Assembly (NCBI RefSeq): GCF_000264765.2
Contig: NZ_CP006664.1
Span: forward strand, 124,001-188,000
DNA length: 64,000 bases
Reading direction: 5' to 3'
DNA from: Edwardsiella anguillarum ET080813
Lineage (GTDB): Bacteria; Pseudomonadota; Gammaproteobacteria; Enterobacterales; Enterobacteriaceae
Shown: positions 38,242 through 48,667 of the stretch, piece after piece
Position numbering within the stretch: the stretch's first letter is position 1
Layout: the number at the start of each line of letters is the position of its first letter
The notes under the pieces: model-generated
What the model was told of the DNA's origin: nothing
The model's input: the letters and a program-made list of their open reading frames with translations, nothing else
The model's database searches: none
Translations under genes and position numbers: made by a program

Positions 38242-39387
38242 TTAGGCCGCCGGCAGCGCGGAGTGTCCCTCGGGGCGGCGCCACAGCATCAGTCCATAGC
38301 ACAGCGCTATCGCGGCGATCGTCACAAACATCCAGCGATCGGAGAAATGCTGCATCAACAGCGCCACCAGCGTGGGTCCGGCCAGGCTGCCCAGGGTATA
38401 GCTCATCAGCAGCGCCTGATTCATCGCCACCAGCTCATGGCGATCGGCCCGCTCACACGCCCACGACATGGCGACGGGGTAAAGCGTAAATCCAGCGCCG
38501 CCCAGTATCACCAACGCCGCCAGCGCCCCCTGCGGCGTCGACAGCATCACCAGACTGCCGAGGATCAGCAGCGTGACCTGTACCCGCAGCACCCGCAGGC
38601 GGCCATAGCGATCGGCCTGGCGCCCCACCGGCCACTGGCCGAGGATCCCTGCGCTGACCAGCAGCGCCATCCAGTAACCGACGCGAGCATCGCTGATCCC
38701 CTGATGACTCAGGTACAGCGGCAGCAGCCCATACAGGGTGCCCAGTATCGCCCCGGAAATCACGCAGCCGTTCACCCCCAGCCGGGCACTGCGACGGCGC
38801 AGCAGCGGCCAGATCGCCAGCGCCGCACGCCGCGGCTGAGGGCGTTCGATGCGGGCGAAACACAGCGGCAGCATCGCCACCACCATCAGCGCCGTCGTCC
38901 AGGGGATCACCCTCAGCAGCGCCGTCGAGATCACCCCCAGCGTGAGCTGGCCCAGCACGGTGCCCAGATAGTAGATGGTCATATAGGCCGCCAGCAGCTG
39001 GCCCCGGTTGGCGTTACTGCCGCTGCGCAGCAGGGCGCTCTCGACGATCACCCAGATCATGGCGCAGCCGATCCCGGCCAGAAAACGCCACAGGAGCCAG
39101 CCCCAGAACTCACTGGCGATCCCCAGCGCCGCCGTCGAGGCGGCAAACAGCAGGCAGGCGTAGTAGTAGCTCTGATTGAAGCCGCGCCGCAGGATCACCC
39201 GCCCGGTGACCAGCGTCCCGACCAGATTGCCAAGAAAATAGGCCGATCCCACCAGCCCGACCTGCCACGTCGCCAGGTGCTGCTGATCCAGCCACAGCGG
39301 CACCAGCGTATTGAGTAAGGCCATGGCGACCGTCAGCAGTAATAGCCCGCAGAGCAGCAGCAGCACCGGGCGAGAGAGCGAGAACAT
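38242..39387 (-). CDS. ycaD: MFS transporter YcaD
   Basis: The 381-residue major-facilitator protein has 12 predicted helices and is clearly E. coli YcaD (382 residues), sharing [48 protein letters not shown] and [14 protein letters not shown]. The substrate is unknown. In E. coli it also neighbours dms and pfl genes, so this marks conserved order even though ycaC, ycaM, ycaN and ycaK are absent. Confidence 0.94.
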   Translation of the reverse strand: MFSLSRPVLLLLCGLLLLTVAMALLNTLVPLWLDQQHLATWQVGLVGSAYFLGNLVGTLVTGRVILRRGFNQSYYYACLLFAASTAALGIASEFWGWLLWRFLAGIGCAMIWVIVESALLRSGSNANRGQLLAAYMTIYYLGTVLGQLTLGVISTALLRVIPWTTALMVVAMLPLCFARIERPQPRRAALAIWPLLRRRSARLGVNGCVISGAILGTLYGLLPLYLSHQGISDARVGYWMALLVSAGILGQWPVGRQADRYGRLRVLRVQVTLLILGSLVMLSTPQGALAALVILGGAGFTLYPVAMSWACERADRHELVAMNQALLMSYTLGSLAGPTLVALLMQHFSDRWMFVTIAAIALCYGLMLWRRPEGHSALPAA

Positions 39388-39500
39388 GGAAGAGTGACCG
39401 CACAGACAGAAAAAGTGTGCGCATCATGCCACCGGTGACAAAAATGTCAATGGCTCGTTAAGTGCTCAGCGACGGGCCGGATCGAAGCCGGGACGGCGCG

Positions 39501-40073
39501 TTACCCTCTCCCGTGTGCGACGGCGGCAACCAGCTGCAGATGGCCGTCGTGACAGGCGATTTTGCACTGGCCGCAGCCGTCGCAGACGCGCTCCTCAAGC
39601 TGCGGCAGTCCCGCGTCGTCGAAGCGCAGCGCTTGCCGGGGACAGGCCCGCTGACACAGGCGACACCCAGAGTAACGGCCCAGGCAGTGTGGGCCAACCT
39701 GCGGGCGCCAGGCGGTATCCGCGGGGAGCCACGGCTGCAGCGCTCCCGCAGGACAGGCGTCGACGCAGGCCCGGCAGCGCTGCGTGTCGCAGGCGCAAAA
39801 GGCGATATCCAGCCAGGCGTGCCCCTCGTGCAAGGCGATGAGCCCATAGGGACAGGCGGCGACACACTCCCCGCAGCCATCGCAGCAGGCCAAGAAGGCC
39901 GCCTCCGCCAGCGCATAGGGTGGTCTCCCCGCGGCCCGACATTCGGCGATCAGCGCCGCCTGCCGCTGCGCTTGGCGCCCTCCCCCCAGCAGGCCGCGCA
40001 GCAGACCACGCCGGCTGACGTGACGGTGCGTCATCCAGGCGCGATAGTAGCGTTCGTCGCGGCGATCGCTCAT
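39501..40073 (-). CDS. NapF-like ferredoxin-type protein of the dms operon
   Basis: This 190-residue protein has an SRRGLLRG N-terminal segment and four cysteine clusters for [4Fe-4S] centres: CDGCGECVAACP, CRACVDACP (with an upstream CACD), CRLCQRACP and CDGCGQCKIAC. This is the NapF pattern. E. coli NapF assists maturation of the periplasmic nitrate reductase; here the gene ends the dmsABCD operon, so a role in DMSO-reductase maturation or electron supply is inferred. The start at 40073 shares a base with the dmsD stop (TGATG). A second ATG at 40034 would place SRRG exactly as in NapF. Confidence 0.85.
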   Translation of the reverse strand: MSDRRDERYYRAWMTHRHVSRRGLLRGLLGGGRQAQRQAALIAECRAAGRPPYALAEAAFLACCDGCGECVAACPYGLIALHEGHAWLDIAFCACDTQRCRACVDACPAGALQPWLPADTAWRPQVGPHCLGRYSGCRLCQRACPRQALRFDDAGLPQLEERVCDGCGQCKIACHDGHLQLVAAVAHGRG

Positions 40074-40687
40074 CAGCGATAGAGCCGTACGTCGCTGTCG
40101 GCGATGGCGAGCTGGCGCTGCCACGCCTGCAGCGTCAGCGCCGCCAGCGACGCCAGCCCCTGATAAAACGGATGATCCGCGCCCTGCTGCAGCAGCGTCA
40201 GATAGCGTTCGCCCCACGGCAACAGATGCAGCTGCAGCAGCGCCGGCAGCAGCTGCGGCTGCCCCTCGGCCAGCCAGGCGGCCATCAGCAGCAAAATACC
40301 GATATGATCCTCCGGCTCGCGGGCGTCTGACTGCCAACTAATCCCCTGCGCATCCATCCAGCGGCGCAGCGCCAGGGTGGACTCACCGAACAGTACGCTC
40401 TCCCGATCCAGATAGACCGATCCCCAAGGCGGCGCCGCCAGCGCATGGGGGCCGATAAACAGCCGCTGATGAGCCGAGGCCAGCGACTCCTGCGCTGGCG
40501 CACACAGCAGCGCAGCGCAGTGTTCACGCTGCGCCGACGAGCCATAGGGCCAGCGCAGCGTCTCCTGCGGCTGACGCAGCAGCGTCACCAGCGGCGCCGC
40601 CTGCTCACTGTCCGGCGGCCAGTATAGCAAGGCCCCCAGCGCCCGCGCCGTCAGCGCCATATCCTGCAGTTGTTCAGGTTGTAACAT
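40073..40687 (-). CDS. dmsD: Tat proofreading chaperone DmsD (TorD family)
   Basis: DmsD binds the twin-arginine leader of DmsA and holds it until the molybdenum cofactor is inserted. The 204-residue length equals that of E. coli DmsD. Shared features include ARALGALLYWPPDSEQAAPL, GSVYLDRESVLFGESTLALR and the EPEDHIGILLLMAAWLAEG motif. I chose the ATG at 40687 by alignment with E. coli and an AAGGAA site; an alternative ATG at 40744 overlaps the dmsC stop. In E. coli dmsD lies with ynfEFGH, so its place here behind dmsC is a difference. Confidence 0.9.
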   Translation of the reverse strand: MLQPEQLQDMALTARALGALLYWPPDSEQAAPLVTLLRQPQETLRWPYGSSAQREHCAALLCAPAQESLASAHQRLFIGPHALAAPPWGSVYLDRESVLFGESTLALRRWMDAQGISWQSDAREPEDHIGILLLMAAWLAEGQPQLLPALLQLHLLPWGERYLTLLQQGADHPFYQGLASLAALTLQAWQRQLAIADSDVRLYR

Positions 40688-40743
40688 AACCAACGCATTC
40701 CTTACGCGATTGGGCGGCGCCTTGGCGCCGCCCCTCTCTGTCA

Positions 40744-41604
40744 TCAGCCGGCAACCGCCACGCCGACGGTCATATGCAGGCCATAGAACACCCCGCGTCC
40801 CACCAGCTCACCCGCCAGCACCAGGATCAGGGCAAGCGTCAGCGTCGTCAGCGACGGCGCCTTGCCGCGCAGCAGCGGACACAGCCAGCAGCCAAGTCCC
40901 AGCACCAGCAGCACGCTGCGCAGCGCCAGCAGACCGGCAAAGTCCGGAACCAGGGCATAGGCCTGCTGTACCGCGCTGTGGATGGTGGCCAGGCCACTCC
41001 CTTGCATTCCGGCGGCCACCACGCCGACCAGCGCGGCGAAGCAGCTAATCAGCGGCAGCAGGCGCAGCGAGGCACTGTCCATCTCCACCGAGCGCAGCAG
41101 CAGATAGCCCAGCAGCGGCCCGCCGATCAGCATGGTGACGAAGAAGCTCAGTGTGGTGTATCCGCTATACCAGGTCGGCACCGTGTTGATCTGGTACACC
41201 TGGCTCATCGCCCAGACAAACAGCAGCGCCAGCGCCATCGTCAACATCAGCCACAGGCGCCCCAGGGCGACGGGCATCTTGCCCAGCACCGCCAACAGCC
41301 AGTACAGTCCCCCGGCGGCAAAGAACAGCGAACCGCACAGGATCTCGTTGCTCAGCCCAGAGGCCCCGATCCGGTTCAGCGAGTTCAGGGCCCGCAGCGG
41401 CGAGCCCAGATGCAGCACCGACGCCACAAAGGCGATCCCCAGCAGCAGCCACAGGAAGAACATTCTCCCCTGGATCCGCAAGGCGCGATCGGCCTGTAGA
41501 CGCCCGCGCAGCAGCACCGCCGCCATCACGATAAAGGCTCCGGCCACGCTCTGTCCCAGCACCGTGAAGATCATCAACGGCCATTCATGCCATCCCATTC
41601 CCAT
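40744..41604 (-). CDS. dmsC: DMSO reductase membrane anchor DmsC
   Basis: DmsC anchors DmsAB to the membrane and oxidises menaquinol. The 286-residue protein has eight hydrophobic segments and begins MGMGWHEWPLMIFTVLGQ, close to E. coli MGSGWHEWPL. LHLGSPLRALNSLNRIGAS and GELVGRGVFYGLHMTVG are conserved. The ATG at 41604 has AGGAGGTC six bases upstream and lies against the dmsB stop. An upstream open frame extension has no support. Confidence 0.96.
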   Translation of the reverse strand: MGMGWHEWPLMIFTVLGQSVAGAFIVMAAVLLRGRLQADRALRIQGRMFFLWLLLGIAFVASVLHLGSPLRALNSLNRIGASGLSNEILCGSLFFAAGGLYWLLAVLGKMPVALGRLWLMLTMALALLFVWAMSQVYQINTVPTWYSGYTTLSFFVTMLIGGPLLGYLLLRSVEMDSASLRLLPLISCFAALVGVVAAGMQGSGLATIHSAVQQAYALVPDFAGLLALRSVLLVLGLGCWLCPLLRGKAPSLTTLTLALILVLAGELVGRGVFYGLHMTVGVAVAG

Positions 41605-41605
41605 C

Positions 41606-42223
41606 TCAGACCTCCTTTGGATTCGCCAGGTAGCCGCAGGTATCACCGACCGGACGGCTGTTGGCATTCGGCTTCAGCACCAGGTTCGGCCGGGTATAGT
41701 GCGCCGCCGGCAGCGGCGCTACCGCGGCCAGATCACCGTAGCGGGCGCGTAGCTCCTCAATCGGCCCCATATCGAGCGCACGCAGCGGACAAGACTCGAC
41801 GCAGATCGGCTTCTGCCCCTGCGCCACCCGCTCATAGCAGCCGTCGCACTTGGTCATATGCCCCTTCTGCGCATTGTACTGCGGCGCGCCGTAGGGACAG
41901 GCCATGTGGCAATAGCGGCATCCGATACACACCGATTCGTCCACCACCACAAAGCCATCCTCCCGCTTGTGCATCGCACCGCTCGGGCACACCTTCACGC
42001 AGGCGGGGTCGTCGCAGTGGTTGCAGGAGATCGAGAGATAGTAGGCAAACACATCGTGATGCCAGCCGTCGCCCTCGCGCTGCCATTCGCCACCGGCGTA
42101 TTCATAGATGCGGCGGAAGCTGACGTCCGGCGTCAGATCCTTGTAATCCTTGCAGGCCAGCTCGCAGGTCTTGCACCCGGTGCAGCGGCTGGAGTCAATA
42201 TAAAAACCGTATTGCGTTGTCAT
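41606..42223 (-). CDS. dmsB: DMSO reductase iron-sulfur subunit DmsB
   Basis: DmsB carries four [4Fe-4S] clusters moving electrons from DmsC to DmsA. The 205-residue protein has the expected cysteine groups: CTGCKTCELACKDYKD, CNHCDDPACVKVCP, CIGCRYCHMACPYGAPQ and CDGCYERVAQGQKPICVESCP. It lies 10 bp after dmsA and directly before dmsC. Confidence 0.97.
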   Translation of the reverse strand: MTTQYGFYIDSSRCTGCKTCELACKDYKDLTPDVSFRRIYEYAGGEWQREGDGWHHDVFAYYLSISCNHCDDPACVKVCPSGAMHKREDGFVVVDESVCIGCRYCHMACPYGAPQYNAQKGHMTKCDGCYERVAQGQKPICVESCPLRALDMGPIEELRARYGDLAAVAPLPAAHYTRPNLVLKPNANSRPVGDTCGYLANPKEV

Positions 42224-42233
42224 CAGCTACTCC

Positions 42234-44681
42234 TTAGGCCTTGGCAACCTGTACCAGATTGGTGTGTGACGGATTACCTTTGGCCAGCGGCGACGGACGC
42301 TGAGTCGTCAGGACGTTAATACAGCCGCCGTAGTCGACCCGCTCGCCGTCCGGGCTATACCAGGCCCCCTCACTCAGCGCCACGACGCCAGGCAGCACGC
42401 GCGGCGTCACCTTGGCGCTGATGCGCACCTCGCCGCGATCGTTGTAGATCCGTACCAGATCGCCCTGGGCGATACCGCGCGGAGCGGCGTCCAGCGGATT
42501 GATCCACATCTCCTGGGGACAGGCCGCCTTCAGCACATCCACGTTGCCATAGGTCGAGTGGGTACGCGCCTTATAGTGAAAACCGCTCAGCTGCAGTGGA
42601 AACTTGGCGATCAGCGGATCCTTATAGCTTTCAAACCCGGGGCTGTAGATCGGCAGCGGATCGATGACGTCGTCCGGCCCCAGCTGCCAGGTGGCGGCGA
42701 TGTCGGCCAATGCGCTGGAGTAGATCTCGATCTTACCCGACGGCGTAGTCAGAGGATGCGCCTTTGGATCGGCGCGGAAGTCGCGGTAGGCCACGTGGTG
42801 TCCCTGCGGATCACGCTGCTTGTAGATCCCTTGGCTGCGGAACGCCTCAAACGACGGCAGCCCCGGGATCGCCTGTTGTGACTGGGCATAGAGATGACGC
42901 AGCCACCCCTCCTGCGTACGGCCTTCGGTAAACTGCTGACCAACGCCCATACGCTTGGCGATCTCACTGGTCATCTCATAGATGGTGCGGCACTCGAAGC
43001 GCGGCGCAATGGCCTGATCGGCAAAGATCACATAGCTCATGTTGCCGCAGGAGGCATCCAGGCAGAAGTCCATCTGCTCGGAGGCGGTGCAGTCCGGCAG
43101 CAGGATATCGGCATACTTGGCCGAGGCGGTCATATGGTTATCGATCACCACAATCATCTCGCACTTACTGTCATCCTGTAGGATTTCGTGGGTACGGTTG
43201 ACCTCTGAATGCTGGTTAATTAAGCAGTTGCCGGCATAGTTCCAGATCATCTTGATCGGAACATCCAGCTTATCCTTGCCGCGCACCCCGTCGCGCGTGG
43301 CCGTCATCTCCGGGCCCCGCACGATAGCATCGGTCCACAGGAACATCGAGATGCTGGTCTTCACCGGGTTCTCCAGCGTCGGCATCCGCACAAACGGCAG
43401 GCTGTAGGAGCCTTCGCGGGCGCCGCTGTTGCCGCCGTTGATCCCCACGTTGCCGGTCAGGATCGGCAGCATGGCGATGGCGCGCGACGTCAGCTCACCG
43501 TTGGCGTGACGCTGCGGTCCCCAGCCCTGGCAGATATAGGCCGGCTTGGCGCCGCCGATCTCCCGCGCCAGCTTGATTATCTTATCCTGCGGGATCCCGG
43601 TAATCGCCGCCGCCCAGGCCGGCGTCTTGGCGGTTTTATCCGGTCCCTGGCCCAGGATATAGGCCTTATAGTGACCGTTGGCCGGCGCGCCCACGGGCAG
43701 GGTGCGCTCGTCATAGCCGACGCAGTAGCGATCCAGGAACGGCTGATCGACCATCGCCTCGGTGATCAGCACATGGGCCAGAGCCGCCGCCAGCGCCGCA
43801 TCGGTGCCGGGACGGATCGGGATCCACTCATCCTCACGCCCGGCGCCGGTGTCGGTGTAGCGCGGGTCGATAATGATCATTTTCGCATTGGACTTGGCGC
43901 GCGCCTGCTCCACATAGTAGGTCACACCGCCGCCGCTCATCCGGGTTTCGCCCGGGTTATTGCCGAACATCACCACCAGCTGGCTGTTTTCAATGTCCGA
44001 CGGGCTGTTGCCGTCGGCCCAGCCGCCGTAGGTGTAGTTCAATCCGGCGGCGATTTGCGCGGTGCTGTAGTCGCCATAGTGGTTGAGGTAGCCGCCGCAG
44101 CAGTTCATCAGCCGGGCGATCAGCGTCGCCCCCGGCGGCCATGAGCGGGTCAGGGTGCCGCCCAGCGTCCCGGTGCCATAGTTCAAGTAGATCGCTTCGT
44201 TACCGTACTCTTTGATGATCCCCTTCATGCTGACGGCGATCGTGTCGAACGCCTCTTCCCAGGTGATGCGCTTAAATTTGCCTTCGCCGCGCTTGCCGAC
44301 CCGCTTCATTGGATATTTCAAGCGATCGGCGTTGTAGACCCGGCGACGCATCGAACGGCCGCGCAGGCAGGCGCGCACCTGATGCAGCCCCTCGTAGCGA
44401 TCGTCGCCGGTATTATCGGTTTCGACATAGGCGATTTCACCATCGACCACGTGCATCCGCAGCGGGCAGCGACTGCCGCAGTTAACGGTACAGGCGCTCC
44501 AGATCACCTGCTCATCCTGCGCCGCCGGCTTATTCTGCGCGGGCGCGGCCTGAGCCTGGCGGACAAAGGGCAATGACAGCGCGCCGCTGGCCGCCGCCAG
44601 TCCGCCGATCGCCCCGCCCTTCACCACGGTTCGCCGACTCAGCGACGCATCCAGTAACGCCGTCCGACTGTTTTTTTTCAT
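42234..44681 (-). CDS. dmsA: DMSO reductase catalytic subunit DmsA
   Basis: DmsA is the molybdopterin-guanine-dinucleotide enzyme reducing DMSO and N-oxides as terminal acceptors. The 815-residue precursor (814 in E. coli) has a twin-arginine leader SRRTVVKGG at about residues 15-23, the cluster motif CTVNCGSRCPL, and the likely Mo-ligand serine in TLTRSWPPGAT. I chose the ATG at 44681 (MKKNSRTALLD); a longer frame would add 17 residues before the Tat leader. It is first in dmsABCD-napF. FNR and ModE control would be expected; a candidate FNR site lies 257 bp upstream. Confidence 0.97.
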   Translation of the reverse strand: MKKNSRTALLDASLSRRTVVKGGAIGGLAAASGALSLPFVRQAQAAPAQNKPAAQDEQVIWSACTVNCGSRCPLRMHVVDGEIAYVETDNTGDDRYEGLHQVRACLRGRSMRRRVYNADRLKYPMKRVGKRGEGKFKRITWEEAFDTIAVSMKGIIKEYGNEAIYLNYGTGTLGGTLTRSWPPGATLIARLMNCCGGYLNHYGDYSTAQIAAGLNYTYGGWADGNSPSDIENSQLVVMFGNNPGETRMSGGGVTYYVEQARAKSNAKMIIIDPRYTDTGAGREDEWIPIRPGTDAALAAALAHVLITEAMVDQPFLDRYCVGYDERTLPVGAPANGHYKAYILGQGPDKTAKTPAWAAAITGIPQDKIIKLAREIGGAKPAYICQGWGPQRHANGELTSRAIAMLPILTGNVGINGGNSGAREGSYSLPFVRMPTLENPVKTSISMFLWTDAIVRGPEMTATRDGVRGKDKLDVPIKMIWNYAGNCLINQHSEVNRTHEILQDDSKCEMIVVIDNHMTASAKYADILLPDCTASEQMDFCLDASCGNMSYVIFADQAIAPRFECRTIYEMTSEIAKRMGVGQQFTEGRTQEGWLRHLYAQSQQAIPGLPSFEAFRSQGIYKQRDPQGHHVAYRDFRADPKAHPLTTPSGKIEIYSSALADIAATWQLGPDDVIDPLPIYSPGFESYKDPLIAKFPLQLSGFHYKARTHSTYGNVDVLKAACPQEMWINPLDAAPRGIAQGDLVRIYNDRGEVRISAKVTPRVLPGVVALSEGAWYSPDGERVDYGGCINVLTTQRPSPLAKGNPSHTNLVQVAKA

Positions 44682-45141
44682 AGCATGCTCACTTTTATTT
44701 TGCTTTCTACTGGTTAATACAGCAAAGACCACTTTCCCTATTGGAAAAGCGGCACACTCAAAGAAAACAGAAAAGAGGTGACAGGCGCCCAGCGGCTCGA
44801 CAATAACGCTGCGGGACGCTCAAGCTGACGCTAAGGATATAATAATCATTAAAATAATCACCTGGCTATGCAACGCCACGGCCTGGATCACGCTCTCTTA
44901 AAAGAGAATACGGTTTTCGTTCTCGCTCTATTTGCGTCACATCAACAAATAAGACGTTGTATTTCACATAACGACAAAAAATATGTTTAAAGTCTTTCAG
45001 ACAGAATTAAGACATTACGGCTGATAACCACAATCATTTATTTTTACGATGGCAGGCACGGCGTCAGGGTGGGAATAGACGATAGATCGACGGCAATAAA
45101 AAACCCCGCAATGCGGGGTTTTAACGGTAGAAAATAGCGTA
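44682..45141 (-). promoter_or_regulatory. dmsA upstream regulatory region
   Basis: This 460-bp gap holds the dmsA promoter and, at its right end, the serS terminator. It is A+T-rich. On the minus strand TTGATGTGACGCAA (44932-44945) matches 8 of 10 FNR positions. A direct repeat TGATTATT spaced 12 bp apart (44841-44848 and 44853-44860) lies closer to dmsA. No coding sequence is supported. Confidence 0.5.
45098..45123 (-). terminator. Rho-independent terminator of serS
   Basis: AAAACCCCGC / GCGGGGTTTT with a short loop is followed by a T run on the minus strand, about 20 bp beyond the serS stop. Confidence 0.9.
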
Positions 45142-46509
<1,368 letters not shown>

Positions 46510-46554
46510 TCAATGCAAAGCGGATTTCTTCATAACCTTACCGCAATGAATGGG

Positions 46555-47898
46555 TTAGCGGTAGCGTTTTGTCGGGCTATTTTGATCCTGCTCAGCGAGC
46601 CAGGCCAGCTTATCGCCGATCTTGCCCTCAAGACCGCGCGCGGTCGGCTGATAATAGCGCGTCTGCGCCATTTCCGGCGGGAAATAGACCTCGCCGGCGG
46701 CATAGGCATTCGGCTCATCGTGGGCATAGCGATACTCCTGCCCCAGCCCCATCGACTTCATCAGCGACGTCGGCGCATTGCGCAGGTGGGGCGGCACGTC
46801 GTAGTCCGGACGCTCTTTGGCATCGCGCATCGCTGCCTTAAAGGCGGTATAGACGGCGTTGCTCTTCGGCGCACAGGCCAGGTAGACGATCGCCTGGGCA
46901 ATGGCGCGCTCTCCCTCGGCGGGGCCGACGCGGGTAAAGCAGTCCCAGGCGGCGATCGCCACCTGCATCGCACGGGGATCGGCATTGCCCACATCCTCCG
47001 ACGCAATGGCCAGCAGACGGCGCGCCACGTACAGCGGATCGCCGCCCGCCGTAATAATGCGCGCATACCAGTACAGCGCGGCATCCGGCGCCGAGCCGCG
47101 TACGGACTTATGCAGCGCGGAGATCAGATCGTAATAGCGATCGCCGTGGTTATCGAAGCGAGCGCTGCGCTCGCCAGACACCGATCGCAGCAGATCCAGG
47201 GTGAGCACCCGCTGCCCCTGGGCGTCCGCCTCGGCCATATCCGCCATCATCTCCAGCGTATTCAGCGCCCGGCGCGCATCGCCATTGACCAGCTCAGCCA
47301 GGGCATCGCGGGTCTCCGTCGGCAGCGTCAGATCCTGAGCGCCATAGCCGCGTTCGCGATCCGTCATCGCCTGCACCACCACCTGGGCGATATCCTGCGC
47401 GTCCAGCGCCTTGAGCAGGTATACTCGCGCCCGCGACAGCAGCGCCGAGTTCAGCTCAAACGAGGGGTTTTCCGTAGTGGCCCCGATAAAGGTGATGGTG
47501 CCATCCTCGATATGGGGCAAAAAGGCGTCCTGCTGACTCTTGTTAAAGCGGTGCACCTCATCGACGAACAGGATCGTACGCCGCCCCGCGTCGCGATTGT
47601 GGCGTGCACGCTCAATGGCCTCACGGATCTCCTTGATCCCTGAGGTCACCGCCGAAATCCGCTCCACCTCGGCGTGGCCGTAGCGGGCGATCAGTTCCGC
47701 CAGCGTCGTCTTGCCGGTCCCCGGCGGTCCCCACAGGATCATCGAGTGCAGGTGCCCCGCCAAAATGGCGCGCGGCAGCGGTTTGCCCGCCGCCAGCAGG
47801 TGACGCTGTCCGATGTACTGCTCCAGCGTCGCCGGCCGCATCCGAGCGGCCAACGGCTGAAACGCATTCTGAGAGAAGTCGAGGGAAAGGTTGCTCAC
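46555..47898 (-). CDS. rarA: Replication-associated recombination protein RarA
   Basis: RarA (MgsA) is an AAA+ ATPase related to the clamp loader that acts at stalled forks. The 447-residue protein has Walker [10 protein letters not shown] near residue 58, Walker [15 protein letters not shown] and sensor motif [12 protein letters not shown]. The start codon is GTG (MSNLSLDFS as in E. coli). It lies 16 bp downstream of lolA, and the two are likely co-transcribed. Confidence 0.96.
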   Translation of the reverse strand: MSNLSLDFSQNAFQPLAARMRPATLEQYIGQRHLLAAGKPLPRAILAGHLHSMILWGPPGTGKTTLAELIARYGHAEVERISAVTSGIKEIREAIERARHNRDAGRRTILFVDEVHRFNKSQQDAFLPHIEDGTITFIGATTENPSFELNSALLSRARVYLLKALDAQDIAQVVVQAMTDRERGYGAQDLTLPTETRDALAELVNGDARRALNTLEMMADMAEADAQGQRVLTLDLLRSVSGERSARFDNHGDRYYDLISALHKSVRGSAPDAALYWYARIITAGGDPLYVARRLLAIASEDVGNADPRAMQVAIAAWDCFTRVGPAEGERAIAQAIVYLACAPKSNAVYTAFKAAMRDAKERPDYDVPPHLRNAPTSLMKSMGLGQEYRYAHDEPNAYAAGEVYFPPEMAQTRYYQPTARGLEGKIGDKLAWLAEQDQNSPTKRYR

Positions 47899-47914
47899 GT
47901 CGCGGTTCCGCCCC

Positions 47915-48529
47915 TTATTTTTGGCGCTGATCGTCCAGCGTCACACCCGCCGGCGGCGTAAAGCGGAACTTGGCCGCATCCACCGCGCCATTCTGCTGAC
48001 GCTTCAGCGTGTAGACGCTGCGCTGACCGTCCTGCTCGACGGCGCTAAAGCCGTTGATCGTGCCGTCAGGCATCACGCTGATGGTGAACTTCTTCAGGTT
48101 ATTCTTGGCGCTCTTCGGCACCAGATCGAAGGTATTCCCCTGCTGGGTCACGTTATACTGCGCCCAGTCGCTGGCGTCGTTGCGGGTGATCAGCATAAAC
48201 GGCGTATTGCCGGTGGCGCGGTTAAGCCAGGTGGCGGTCACCTGCTCGACGAAGGGGTTATAAAACCACAGGGTCTTGCCATCGGACACCAGCACGCTCT
48301 CATCCGGCGAAATCATATGCCAGTTAAACAGATTGGGGCGTTTTACCCACAGCTCCCCCTCGCCCTGCTGCACAGGCGTGCCGTCCGCCGCGCTGACCGC
48401 CTGGGTAAAGCTGGCGTGGAAACTGTTTACCTTGTTCAAACGGCCCTGCAGATCGCTGCTCGGCGACGCCAGAACGGAGGCCGACATCATGCCGCTGACG
48501 ACGCAGCACGCAACTAACAGCTTTTTCAT
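47915..48529 (-). CDS. lolA: Outer-membrane lipoprotein carrier LolA
   Basis: LolA ferries lipoproteins across the periplasm from LolCDE to LolB. The 204-residue precursor has a signal peptide ([21 protein letters not shown], cleavage about residue 21) and the conserved [18 protein letters not shown] start of the mature part. I chose the ATG at 48529; an upstream extension would mask the signal peptide. It sits between ftsK and rarA as in E. coli. Confidence 0.96.
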   Translation of the reverse strand: MKKLLVACCVVSGMMSASVLASPSSDLQGRLNKVNSFHASFTQAVSAADGTPVQQGEGELWVKRPNLFNWHMISPDESVLVSDGKTLWFYNPFVEQVTATWLNRATGNTPFMLITRNDASDWAQYNVTQQGNTFDLVPKSAKNNLKKFTISVMPDGTINGFSAVEQDGQRSVYTLKRQQNGAVDAAKFRFTPPAGVTLDDQRQK

Positions 48530-48667
48530 CGGTATGATTACCTTAAGCAAGAATAAATTGGGCCTGACCGCCGCGATGCCGCGATCAGGTGTCACAATAC
48601 CCGTTGATTATACGCCAGGCCGAGGGGCGCCACGCGAGAAAAACGTCGCGCTGCGCCGCACCGCCCG

